From: Symsagittifera roscoffensis
Taxonomy: Eukaryota > Xenacoelomorpha > Acoela > Convolutidae
Assembly (NCBI RefSeq): GCF_963678635.1
Contig: NC_087065.1
Span: forward strand, 622,001 to 686,000
DNA length: 64,000 nucleotides
Direction: 5' to 3'
Positions 38,601 to 50,000 of the stretch are shown here, one piece after another. The notes beneath the pieces were generated by a model. It ran no database searches. It was not told the origin of the DNA and saw only the letters and a list, made by a program, of their open reading frames with translations. The stretch's first letter is position 1. Each line of letters begins with the position of its first letter. A program made the translations under genes and the position numbers.

Positions 38601-41600
38601 TTTGTGTTGAATGATGTTTCTAATACTATGTTGTTTTGTTTCCTAGTGTGTGTGGCGGCTATTTGTGCAGTGGGGGTTCTAGTGGGACTGCTAGTTAGGA
38701 TTTTTTGTTGAATGATCTTTCTAATACTATGTTATTTTCTATTTCCTAGTGTGTGTGGCGGCTGTTTGTGCAGTGGGAGTTCTAATGGGACTGCTGGTGT
38801 GGATTTTGTGTTGGATGATGTTTCTAATACTATGTTATTTTCTGTTTCCTAGTGTGTGTGGCGGCTGTTTGAGCAGTGGGTGTTCTAGTGGGACTGCTAG
38901 TGTCGATTTTGTGTTGAATGATGTTTCTAATACTATGTTGTTTTCTGTTTCCTAGTGTGTGTGGTGGCTATTTGTGCAGTGGGAGTTCTAGTGGGACTGC
39001 TAGTGTGGATTTTTTGTTGAATGATCTTTCTAATACTATGTTATTTTCTATTTCCTAGTGTGTGTGGCGGCTGTTTGTGCAGTGGGAGTTCTAATGGGAC
39101 TGCTGGTGTTGATTTTGTGTTGGATGATGTTTCTAATACTATGTTATTTTCTGTTTCCTAGTGTGTGTGGCGGCTGTTTGAGCAGTGGGTGTTCTAGTGG
39201 GACTGCTAGTGTCGATTTTGTGTTGAATGATGTTTCTAATACTATGTTGTTTTCTGTTTCCTAGTGTGTGTGGCGGCTATTTGTGCAGTGGGGGTTCTAG
39301 TGGGACTGCTAGTGTGGATTTTTTGTTGAATGATCTTTCTAATACTATGTTATTTTCTATTTCCTAGTGTGTGTGGCGGCTGTTTGTGCAGTGGGAGTTC
39401 TAATGGGACTGCTGGTGTGGATTTTGTGTTGGATGATGTTTCTAATACTATGTTATTTTCTGTTTCCTAGTGTGTGTGGCGGCTGTTTGTGCAGTGGGTG
39501 TTCTAGTGGGACTGCTAGTGTGGATTTTGTGTTGGATGATTTTCTAATACTATGTTATTTTCTGTTTCCTAGTGTGTGTGGCGGCTGTTTGTGCAGTGGG
39601 GGTTCTTGTGGGACTGCTAGTGTGGGTTTTGTGTTGGATGATTTTTCTAATACTATGTTATTTTCTGTTTCCTAGTGTGTGTGGCGGCTGTTTGTGCAGT
39701 GGGATTTCTAATGGGACTGCGAGTGTGGATTTTGTGTTTATTGATGTTTCTAATACTATGTTATTTTCTGTTTCCTAGTGTGTGTGGCGGCTGTTTGTGC
39801 AGTGGGGGTTCTTGTGGGACTGCTAGTGTGGGTTTTGTGTTGGATGATTTTTCTAATACTATGTTATTTTCTGTTTCCTAGTGTGTGTGGCGGCTGTTTG
39901 TGCAGTGGGAGTTCTAATGGGACTGCTGGTGTGGATTTTGTGTTGGATGATGTTTCTAATACTATGTTATTTTCTGTTTCCTAGTGTGTGTGGCGGCTGT
40001 TTGTGCAGTGGGTGTTCTAGTGGGACTGCTAGTGTGGATTTTGTGTTGGATGATTTTCTAATACTATGTTATTTTCTGTTTCCTAGTGTGTGTGGCGGCT
40101 GTTTGTGCAGTGGGGGTTCTTGTGGGACTGCTAGTGTGGGTTTTGTGTTGGATGATTTTTCTAATACTATGTTATTTTCTGTTTCCTAGTGTGTGTGGCG
40201 GCTGTTTGTGCAGTGGGATTTCTAATGGGACTGCGAGTGTGGATTTTGGGTTGGATGATGTTTCTAATACTATGTTATTTTCTGTTTCCTAGTGTGGGTG
40301 ACGGCTGTTTGTTCTGTTTGTGCAGTGGGGGTTCTAGTGGGACTGCTAGTGTCAATTTTGTGTTGAATGATGTTTCTAATACTATGTTATTTTCTGTTTC
40401 CTAGTGTGTGTGGCGGCTGTTTGTGCAGTGGGGGTTCTAGTGGAACTGCTAGTGTGGATTTTTTGTTGAATGATGTTTCTAATACTATGTTATTTTCTGT
40501 TTCCTAGTGTGTGTGGCGGCTGTTTGTGCAGTGGGGGTTCTAGTGGGACTGCTAGTGTGGATTTTTTGTTGAATGATGTTTCTAATACTATGTTATTTTC
40601 TGTTTCCTAGTGTGTGTGGCGGCTGTTTGTTCTGTTTGTGCAGTGGGGGTTCTAGTGGGACTGCTAGTGTCGATTTTGTGTTGATTGATGTTTCTAATAC
40701 TATGTTATTTTCTGTTTCCTAGTGTGTGTGGCGGCTGTTTGTGCAGTGGGGGTTTTAGTGGGACTGCTAGTGTGGATTTTTTGTTGAATGATGTTTCTAA
40801 TACTATGTTTTTTTCTGTTTCCTAGTGTGTGTGGCGGCTGTTTGTGCAGTGGGGGTTCTAGTGGGACTGCTGGTGTGGATTTTGTGTTAAATGATGCTTC
40901 TAATACTATGTTATTTTCTGTTTCCTAGTGTGTGTGGCGGCTGTGTGTGCAGTGGGGGTTCTAGTGGGACTGCTGGTGTGGATTTTGGGTTGGATGATGT
41001 TTCTAATACTATGTTATTTTCTATTTCCTACTGTGTGTGGCGGCTGTTTGTGCAGTGGGAGTTCTAATGGGACTGCTGGTGTGGATTTTGTGTTGGATGA
41101 TGTTTCTAATACTATGTTATTTTCTGTTTCCTAGTGTGTGTGGCGGCTGTTTGTGCAGTGGGTGTTCTAGTGGGACTGCCAGTGTCGATTTTGTGTTGAA
41201 TGATGTTTCTAATAACATGTTATTTTCTGTTTCCTAGTGTTTGTGGCGGCTGTTTGTGCAGTGGGGGTTCTAGTGGGACTGCTAGTGTGGATTTTTTGTT
41301 GAATGATGTTTCTAATACTATGTTATTTTCTGTTTCCTAGTGTGTGTGACGGCTGTTTGTTCTGTTTGTGCAGTGGGGGTTCTAGTGAGACTGCTAGTGT
41401 CGATTTTGTTTTGAATGATGTTTCTTATACTATGTTATTTTCTGTTTCCTAGTGTGTGTGGCGGCTGTTTGTGCAGTGGGGGTTCTAGTGGGACTGCTAG
41501 TGTGGATTTTTTGTTGAATGATGTTTCTAATACTATGTTATTTTCTGTTTCCTAGTGTGTGTGACAGCTGTTTGTGCAGTGGGAGTTCTAATGGGACTGC

Positions 41601-42793
41601 TGGTGTGGATTTTGTGTTGAATGATGTTTCTAATGCTATGTTATTTTCTGTTTCCTAGTGTGTGTGGCGGCTGTTTGTGCAGTGGGGGTTGTAGTGGGAC
41701 TGCTAGTGTGGATTTTGGGTTGGATGATTTTCTAATACTATGTTATTTTCTGTTTCCTAGTGTTTGTGGCGGGTGTTTGTGCAGTGGGGGTTCTTGTGGG
41801 ACTGCTAGTGTGGGTTTTGTGTTGGATGATTTTTCTAATACTATGTTATTTTCTGTTTCCTAGTGTGTGTGGCGGCTGTTTGTGTAGTGGGATTTCTAAT
41901 GGGACTGCGAGTGTGGATTTTGTGTTGAATGATGTTTCTAATACTATGTTATTTTCTGTCTCCTAGTGTGTGTGGCGGCTGTGTGTGCAGTGGGGGTTCT
42001 AGTTGGACTGCTAGTGTGGATTTTGTGTTGAATGATGTTTCTAGTACTATGTTTTTTTTCTGTTTCCTAGTGTGTGTGGCGGCGGTTTGTGCAGTGGGGG
42101 TTCTAGTGGGACTTGTAGTGTGGATTTTGTTTTGAATGATGTTTCTAATACTATGTTATTTTCAGTTTCCTAGTGTGTGTGGCGGCTGTGTGTGCAGTGG
42201 GGGTTCTAGTGGGACTGCTAGCGTGGATTTTGTGTTGAATGATGTTTCTAATACTATGTTTTTTTTTCTGTTTCCTAGTGTGTGTGGCGGCTGTTTGTGC
42301 AGTGGGGGTTCTAGTGGGACTGGTAGTGTGGATTTTGTGTTGAATGATGTTTCTAATACTATGTTATTTTCTGTTTCCTATTGTGTGTGGCGGCTGTGTG
42401 TGCAGTGGGGGTTCTAGTGGGACTGCTAGTGTGGATTTTGTGTTGAATGATGTTTCTAATACTATGTTATTTTCTGTTTCCTAGTGTGTGTGGCGGCTGT
42501 GTGTGCAGTGGGGGTTCTAGTGGGACTGCTAGTGTGGATTTTGTGTTGAATGATGTTTCTAATACTATGTTTTTTTCTGTTTTCTAGTGTGTGTGGCGGC
42601 TGTTTGTGCAGTGGGGGTTCTAGTGGGACTGATAGTGTGGATTTTGTGTTGAATGATGTTTCTAATACAATGTTATTTTCTGTTTCCTAGTGTGTGTGGC
42701 GGCTGTGTGTGCAGTGGGGGTTCTAGTGGGACTGCTAGTGTGGATTTTGTGTTGAATGATGTTTCTAATACTATGTTTTTTTCTGTTTCCTAG

Positions 42794-42927
42794 TGTGTGT
42801 GGCGGCTGTTTGTGCAGTGGGGGTTCTAGTGGGACTGGTGGCGTGGATTGTTTGTGGGAGGATGAAGAGACACCTGCTCCTCACCACTACAGGCGGCTAC
42901 GAAGACTTCCCTCAACAGGACACGTAG
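42794..42927 (+). other. Exon-like terminal repeat unit running into unique sequence
   Basis: The last array unit follows a good acceptor (pyrimidine tract then TAG at 42791-42793). It matches other units up to about 42863 and then continues as unique sequence instead of the usual intron-like tail. Its middle (GGTGGCGTGGATTG, GGGAGGATG) is of the proximal type although its neighbours are distal. The frame that reads GGVDC in the unit stays open through EDEETPAPHHYRRL and on to the inserted MITE at 42928. This is what a real 3' exon would look like if the array had been built by duplicating the intron 3' end plus 70 bp of the exon. That is inference; no matching 5' exon is in the window. Confidence 0.4.
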
Positions 42928-43406
42928 CATGGGCGGATCTAGGATTTTCTCTGGGTTGTTGAAAGAATTTCAATTTTTTTTTATAGTTAGCTAGCCAGAG
43001 GACTAACCCGAAGGTTAATTTTATAGGGTTGACCAAGCTATGGCTATCTTACTGGAGCTCACCTTACAAATTGCAGCGCACGTGCGATTTATACTCGCAA
43101 TCATCTGATTGCTGGGCAACATCACTACCGATGCGTCACAATGCCACATTTTTTGTCGACCTTTTTTCAGATCGACCAAATTGATTTCCGAGGAGTTCTA
43201 CCAAAGCACTTAAAAGACCCTGTTTTGGCCGAACTTTTCGCGCCGCATGCAAATTTTGAAAAAACGGGCCAAAAAAGCCTTTTTAGCCTCTTACCAAAAA
43301 ATAGATATCTCAAAATAGTACAAAGGGGGGACCTTTTGTGTCGGCAAGAGGTCAAATTCCTAAGCAAAGTGGCGTTCCACCAACCCTCCCCCTAAATCTG
43401 CCCCTG
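42928..43406 (+). mobile_element. hAT-type MITE, copy 1
   Basis: A 479-bp non-coding element begins CATGGGCGGATCTAGGA and ends TAAATCTGCCCCTG, so its ends are imperfect terminal inverted repeats. It is flanked by perfect 8-bp direct repeats ACACGTAG at 42920-42927 and 43407-43414. Eight-bp duplications and CAG-type ends are the known signature of hAT transposons. The short ORFs inside are not transposase, so the element depends on a partner elsewhere. Two relatives lie at 46613-47049 (inverted) and 52026-52393, which confirms the family. Confidence 0.85.
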
Positions 43407-43414
43407 ACACGTAG

Positions 43415-43972
43415 CGACACTTACAGAGAAACAATATATTAATGAATTGATACATCAATTTGCATCTTTTTACTATTTTGGCCCAGAATATTATGTAAGC
43501 CTAATCGCAACATTGAAAATTAAAGGGCACACTCCAACCGTGCTCACATGAACTTTATCGATTGTGTTGAAATTTGGCATGCATTAAGATTGGCCAACCG
43601 TATTTATATCTTTGCTTTAAGTTTGGGCTTAACTAATTAAGAAGCCATCAGTTTTTGATGTAAGCAGTTTATACAGTTAATCATATGCCACTGTTGTCAT
43701 CTCTTCTGTTGCTCAATGTACTCCACTATAACCCCAGTTGCGGTGCTCACTCAATATGTCTGCCGGTTGTTGGTCATTAAACCAGTGTATCAGTAATCCG
43801 AAACAGTGTTTCAAAATATATTTTCTGAAATTTACTAAACTGATTTGACCTATTTTGGCAATATGCAAATTTCCGTATAAAAATTTTATGCTTTTCTATT
43901 TTGTAAATTTACGGAGAACTAAAAAAGAGCTTATGATTGATTGTATTAATGGCATAGCACATTCATCCATCT
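43415..43972. other. Gene-free spacer between the array side and the 3' end of the - strand gene
   Basis: AT-rich sequence with no supported gene. With the MITE and one target duplication ignored, the frame from the last array unit would stay open to a TGA at 43549. The rest should hold the 3' UTR of the - strand gene that stops at 43973. I see no canonical AATAAA on the - strand; the nearest resemblance is ATAAATA at 43601-43607. Confidence 0.5.
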
Positions 43973-44074
43973 CTACTTTTTGGACATTATAGAACTTTTG
44001 GTCATCTTAGAGTTCTGGAACATGACGCTGGCAGAGGTGTCTTTCTGTGTCTTCACTCGCTCTTGCTTTTTCAT
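43973..44074 (-). CDS. Exon 7 in window: C-terminal exon with stop
   Basis: 102 nt, acceptor AAAATTCTAG, phase 0. It encodes MKKQERVKTQKDTSASVMFQ followed by NSKMTKSSIMSKK and a TAG stop at 43975-43973. The basic, Ser/Lys-rich tail is plausible as a C-terminus. This places the end of the gene about 1.1 kb from the array. Confidence 0.65.
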   Translation of the reverse strand: MKKQERVKTQKDTSASVMFQNSKMTKSSIMSKK

Positions 44075-47000
44075 CTAGAATTTTAAAAAAAATCATTTTC
44101 ACATGCGGGTTTTTAAGAGATCGCAGAGGATGCCACTGTTTATTAAGAAGTGCAATAACTTGACCCCCCTCTCCCACTAAAGGGCCCCCTTTGACACTAC
44201 TTAACGACACGCATTTTTGTCTTACTTGCTCTAAAGGTGGTCCAAAACTGCTTCGGGTGGTAATAAAAACGTAACCGGCGGGGGGAGGGGCTATTAGAAG
44301 GCTGGTATCCTGTTGCGCGTTTCATTGCTTTGGCACGTTGACCTTAGATCTGTTTTTAGCAATGGCTGCTTGTTAGACGTTATTTGTCTCATACTTACTT
44401 GTCTAGACTTCAACTTGCTCCCTATCGATCCATCATCGCTGTCATCATCGGACAAGTTTCGTCCGCAGCTCATGAGCTCCGCCTGAAAGTTAAAAACTCG
44501 AAATAGGTGCAACAAACAACTTCGAGTTATGACACGTTCCAATAAGACTTTGTCTCAGAAGTTTCTAAGCTATTTGTTTCTCTTTCAATGAGTTTGTGCT
44601 TTTCTAGAGACTACTCTCATCCTTTCACCCACGCGCGGATCTAAGAGTTTCGCAGCGCTGCCCGCACCGGAGTTCCATATATAATAATCGATTATAATGG
44701 AAAAATGTTGTCTAAAATGATGTCATTATGATCCATTATTGTGGCAAATTTAGACCACGTAATCGATTATATTGTCATTATAAACGATCACTTTCGTTAA
44801 AACACAATCCATTAAAATCCATTATAATGGATTATAATCCATTTAAAATCGATTATAATTGATTATAACTGATTATAATCTACACATTTTTTATGCAAAA
44901 GCCTTTGCAAAACTTGCAGCATTTCTGCGTTACTCACGACCTACTCGCAGTCTAAACCTACTCGAATTACCAACCCCCTTTTGCCCCTCATCCGCATTTG
45001 GATAAACACCCACCCCCCTTTCCCATGCCTTTATCCCTACGCCCACCTCATTTATGTTAACTAAAATTTATACCCCAACCCCCCCAGCTTACCATTTTGA
45101 ACGGGGACGGGGGAGTAAGTATACTCAGTTGTTCAGGTTACCTTCCCCCACATTTCTACCCCCCCCCCCCCCCCCTACCACGTTCAGTAAAGGGGTGGGG
45201 GTGTAGACTAAGATGGGGGGGGGGGGGGGTAAATTGAGGAGGGGTAAACTGTGTGTGGGGGGGGGGGGGGGGTTGTAAGCGGGGGTGTAAACAGGTAGGA
45301 AAACCGGGGGATGGGGGCTGTTAAACGGGTGGGACGGTGTAAACATGGAGGAAAACGAGGGGGGTGTAAACAGGGGTTAGGGGTAAACAGGGAGGGGGTG
45401 AGCGGGGTCTATAAGACAAAAATTATAAAAATTGAAAAGTGAAACGTAACATTTTATCAAACCTAATACGTAGCAACTGCACTAGACAGGAAATGCGATA
45501 ACTTTGAACTAAATTGTAATTTCCGTGACTAACTTCTCAAAAAATCCATTAAATTTGATTATAACCGATTATATAGGCATGAAAAATTTAAGAAAATAAA
45601 TCCATTTTTAATGGTTTATAATCGATTATAATCGATTATATTGGATTATATTTATATAGAAAATATTGGTTTATAATGCATTTTGATGGATTATAATCGA
45701 TTGTTTTTGTAATTTTATAAATACTGACTATAAAATGACAATTTAAACGATTATTATTCATGGAACTCCAGTGCGCGTGGAGGGGATTCATAAATGGTTA
45801 AAATTGACCTAATTCAATTCCCACGGTAACCCAAAACAGTAAATAGACCCAATTGTTTTAAGAAATGACTGCTTCTAGACTCCTTCCAGACCGCAAACAG
45901 GGAAACACGCCGTTTTTTGGCACTTTTTGATTTTAAAAAAATTCGTTTTTTTGGCGCGTGCCCCTTAAAATTAGTAAATATTGGCGCCAAAAGCGCCTTT
46001 AGATAACTCGTTGGATTATTAGTCCAAAAATGCCATCAAATAGTAGCAAAGTGGTTTTTAATTAACAGCTACATGTGTGGCTCTGACATGAAATGAGAAG
46101 AATATGAACCTGATTTTTTTGTTAGTTACATATTTACAAAATTTTTTGTTCCAGCTTTTTTTTGAACTAATTTGGTCGTAATTTTTTGAGCTAATTTGAC
46201 GGAAATTGGCTACAGTTATTTCGGAAATTGGTTACGGTCATTGGTTACGGAAATTGGTTATAAATTTGTCTTGAAACTTTTAAATCAACTCAACTCAATT
46301 TTCCACATGGAGAAGTTGGTTTACCTCTTGTTGGTGACTAAGATCTCTGTAGTAACAGTCCAAGTGAGAGTCTACGTTCTCGAGGGCAGTTAACTCGTCC
46401 GCCGTGTAATTGTACTTGGATCCTCGTACTTGTTTCCTGAAACCAATGTTAAAGTTATAACCTGCGTAACCAACCAGTTGTTGGACAAGTAGCAGATAAT
46501 TGCTAATCAAAAGGATGCTTGCTTTTAATTAGGAGGATATTGAGAGAAAAAAAATTTTATACTTCATCAACAAAATTTTATACTTCATCAACATTATTAA
46601 GGGAAGGGAGCGTCCGCCCTTGCAGATTTAGGATGGGGCGGACGTTCCCTTCCCTTAGGGATTCGACCCCATGACGACCCAAAGGGTCCCCCCTTTGTAC
46701 TATTTTGTATCTATTTTTGGTGAGGTAACCTAAAATTTTTCTTAACGTGCCTTTGGTGCCAATATACACTAATTTTAAGGGGTGAGTGCGCAGTTTTTCC
46801 GTCAAAATTTTCCAAAAAATGCCTAAAAAAGCCTTCAAAATTTTCCAAAAGCTGCCTAAAAACGCCTTCAAAATTTTCCAAAAACTGCCTAAAAACGCCT
46901 TCCAAAAAACTACCGTCAAAATGGGGTATTTATAGTGATTTGGGAGAGCTCAAAAAATCAATGTATTCGACTTAAAAAAAAATTTTTCGAATTTTTTTTG

Positions 47001-50000
47001 AAAGTCCGCCAAACCCCCAACCCTCGAGAAAATCCTAGATCCGCCCCTGACTTCAGGCAATAATTTTTGCTATGTTCAGAAAGTTTCTCAAATCGCTTAA
47101 TCTCTCAATCGCCCTTAAAATATGAATTAGTAAAACTCTTGACGTCTTTTTACTCCTCTTCTTGCGAAAAAACGACTTTATGCTCCCGGCTTTGTTCCGA
47201 CTTTCGCAAAAAAAAAAAGATTTTATGCCCACTCTTTATGGCGATCATTCATTAAAATGAGTAAATCAAACAGACTCGCACTGGCCGATGGTCAAAGCGA
47301 GGCGGTACTTATCCGATTATCCTTCAAATTTATGGAACTAGTTTTGAAAGTCTTGGACCCGAAGCAGAAAAAACTCTGCTGAAGTCTGGCACCGGGATTT
47401 TCCGAGTATGGGGTTTATAAGCCCGACAACTCCGAATTGCAGCGAAATTTTGTGACGAGAGCAAAGCTTAGCCGAAAAGAAGCTCATATGCGGATTAGAT
47501 CAGGAAAAATCGAACAAAAGCAAAAACTTATGGGAAAAACAGAACTTTTTTTGGAAAACGATCAATACAATCAAATAATTATAACTTTGCAACGGCTTGC
47601 CTTTGTTTTGTTTTTTAAAAAGTTTTAAAATTAGTTCCGATTTTCAAACAAGGTGACTGAATGTTTGTGCTCGGGGTGCTTTTTTTCTCTAGACAAAATT
47701 TGACTTCTTAACTAGCAATTTTTGTCGTGATTTTTATCGTTCAAAAGGTATTGTTGTCCTGACCTATGAGTTCAAATTTATTTTAAAAAAACGTGTAAGC
47801 GGAGATTTATTCCATCTTAGAAATCGTTAAAATTGAATTGAGGCATGTTATTTGGTTCCTTGATTGCTTTGCTATACACAAAGCATATAACCTTAAACTT
47901 TATTTAGCGTGTGAGGATGATTTTCAAAAAAAAGTCTAAGACTATTTTCATCACTTGTCTTTTTCGGAAAATTTCATTACATTGTTTAAAAGCGATCACT
48001 ACTCCATAGACGTTCAAAGGCAATCGGAACATTCACGTGTTTGCCCTGATACCAGCAGTCTTGTTTATCGTTTGAAATTCTTTCTGAAGTATTATAAACC
48101 AACTTTTAGATAAGAAAAAGACACGACAGAACAGTTCTCAATTTGATCATCAAATATTAGAGAAATTATCTTGATCTCGTGCCTTACATAAGTATCTTAC
48201 ATAACTGAAATTCACCCGCACCGGAGTTCCATGGATAATAATCGTTTATAATGGAAAATTGTTGTCTAAAATGTTGTCATTATAATCCATTATTGTGGCA
48301 AATTTAGACCACGTAATCGATTATTTTGTCGTTTTTCGTATAAACAGGGGGGGGGGGGTGTAAATCATAAACCCCTCCCCCAAAGTCTACCAATAAATAA
48401 CCCCCGTAAAGGGGGCGAATGGCGGTTGTGGTAAACTGGCAGGGAGGTGGGAGGGGGGAAAACGGGGGGTGTAAACAGGGAGGAAAACGGGGGGGGGGGG
48501 GGGGGTTTCACAAAGGGGGTGTAAACAGGGAGGAAAACAAGGTATTTAAGACAAAAATTTAAAAAATTGAAAAGAGAATTGTAATATTTTATGAAACCTA
48601 ATACGTAGCAACTGCGCCAAACGGGAAATGCGAGAACTTTGAAAAAAAAGTTGTAAATTTCATGACTAATCATCAAAGAAATCCATTATAATTGATTATA
48701 ACCAATTATAAGGGATTATAATGATATAAAAAATAATGGATTATAATCCATTTTTGATGGATTATAATCGATTATTTTTGTAATTGTATAGATACTGATT
48801 ATAAAATGACAATATAATTAATTATTATCCTTGGAACTCCAGTGCGGGCAATACTAAACGAAAAGTTTTTCTCTGGATGCTTAAAAATATTAGCAAAAAA
48901 TCTAAATATCGATTTATTTGTTTCTTCCTAGTCATCAGTTCTAATGAAATATTGGATGTACGTGAAATTAAGCTGTATTTTACTGATGTGTCTTGAATTG
49001 CTATTAAAATGTGTGGTTTTAAAAAGGTTTAGATTCTACTTACAAATTGGCGAACCAGTTCTTCTTGGATTTGGCCATCTTCTTCGCCTCAGTGTATTCC
49101 CTCTCTTTGGAGATCAGGGCTGTGGTCTGCACTGCGTGCGCAGCAATCAAAGGCAGGTCAGCCTCTGAAAAGTACGAAACCTTAGAATCTATTTTAACTT
49201 TTGTATTAAAATTTTAAATTCAATTGTTCCCATATTCCCCATAATAAAGTCAATTAACCCCATAAAGGCTCGCTAGGAATCAAATTTTATGAAAATAACA
49301 TTTCGGCCAAATTGAACTTCACAAACACAAGCAAAAAGCGGCAAATAGGAGCTTTGAAACTGCAAGAAAAAAGTTAAGTAAATAAGATTTGAAAAATAAA
49401 CACAGTTATTCGACTACGGGTTTCGAATCGCGTACATTTGGGTTATGAAGCATTTAGTCTTCCTGATTGAGACAACGTTCCAAACTGCCTTTAAGTTAAT
49501 ACATGATCTGATAGTGAACACCAGGAGTCCTAATGAAGCGGGTAAAAAACTTGCTACTAATCGCTTGCCGATCCAATTGAACTGAAAATTTTATCTCAAA
49601 TTTGTGTAGGTTAATTTGATGTGCAAGTAGCACAGAATGTTCCGACCACATTTTAAAAACTTTTTTCTTTTTTTCTTCCAGTAATGTCTTTTTTGCACGT
49701 CGTATGATGATCGAACAATACAAACGCGTTGACATTTAGTCATTTAGGCAAAACTAAATAAATGGTCTTCAAAAAAAACTACAAAAATTTTCAATTTTTT
49801 GCACTAAAATTGTAAAATTGTGACACTAAATTACACTAAATTTTTTGAAATTGTTTTTTTTTGCCAGAAAAGAGCTGGATGAAGTTTTCAAAACTTGTTT
49901 TCTTTTTACGAAAATGAAGCTTTATTAGCCTAAATTTCCCAAATTTCAAATGTAACAAACGTTAACCCGATCGCTTTACTCGCTCAAAGAAAGACGAAAA

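Larger units (their letters stand above)
1..42863 (+). repeat. Giant 103-bp tandem array
   Basis: A head-to-tail array fills the first two thirds of the window and continues past the left edge. The basic unit is about 103 bp; 102-bp and 112-bp length classes also occur. Each unit reads, in order: a TGTGTGTGGCGG start, TGCAGTGGGG, TTCTAGTGGGACT, a variable middle (GGTGGCGTGGATTG or GCTAGTGTGGATTT), TTGGAGGATG or TTGAATGATG, then TTTCTAATACTATG, a T-rich tract and CCTAG. In a distal consensus unit I count 78 of 103 bases as G or T on the + strand. No other gene or element interrupts it. The period is 1 mod 3, so a reading frame changes register in each unit, which argues against a simple repeat protein. 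It could be a macrosatellite, or an expanded intron/exon boundary as the repeated acceptor signal suggests. The repeat itself is certain; its role is unknown. Confidence 0.97.
27451..42863 (+). repeat. Distal, homogenised part of the array
   Basis: From about 27.45 kb the middle of the unit becomes GCTAGTGTGGATTTTGTGTT and the end becomes TTATTTTCTGTTTCCTAG, almost without exception. Three length classes are interspersed: 103 bp; 102 bp, which has GATTTTCTAATAC in place of GATGTTTCTAATAC; and 112 bp, which carries nine extra bases so that it reads CTGTTTGTTCTGTTTGTGC. Uniformity and long exact block duplications suggest more recent expansion than in the left part. The final unit departs from this type and resembles the proximal one. 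Confidence 0.9.

Noticed and set aside
19-42417. Hundreds of 60-200-codon open frames on both strands of the array, as protein genes
   Set aside because: The unit is poor in stops and its length is 1 mod 3, so frames on both strands stay open for about two units by arithmetic. Many of the frames start at GTG and not ATG, and opposite strands are equally open.
27451-42863. A multi-exon gene with 33-nt introns in each unit (GTTTCT...CCTAG)
   Set aside because: GTTTCT is a poor donor, 33 nt is too short for most animal splicing, and a 70-nt exon would shift frame in each unit.
1-42863. CRISPR array
   Set aside because: No conserved repeat with unique spacers; the whole unit is repeated, and the context is animal nuclear DNA.
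1-42863. Telomeric repeat because of G+T richness
   Set aside because: The unit is 103 bp with no short TTAGGG-like motif, and a host gene lies on its other side.
43141-43395. ORF of 84 codons as a gene
   Set aside because: It lies entirely inside the hAT-type MITE, and its relatives in the other copies are not conserved as protein.
44207-44250. A mini-exon before a strong GTAAGA donor on the - strand
   Set aside because: Exon 6 joins exon 7 directly in phase with a stop, and the candidate exon would be about 22 nt and shift the frame.
45125-45346. Proline-rich - strand ORF
   Set aside because: It is the translation of the G-run minisatellite in family B copy 1.
46578-46919. - strand ORF with FLGSFWK repeats
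   Set aside because: It comes from the 33-34-bp tandem repeat within the inverted MITE; no splice or start context.
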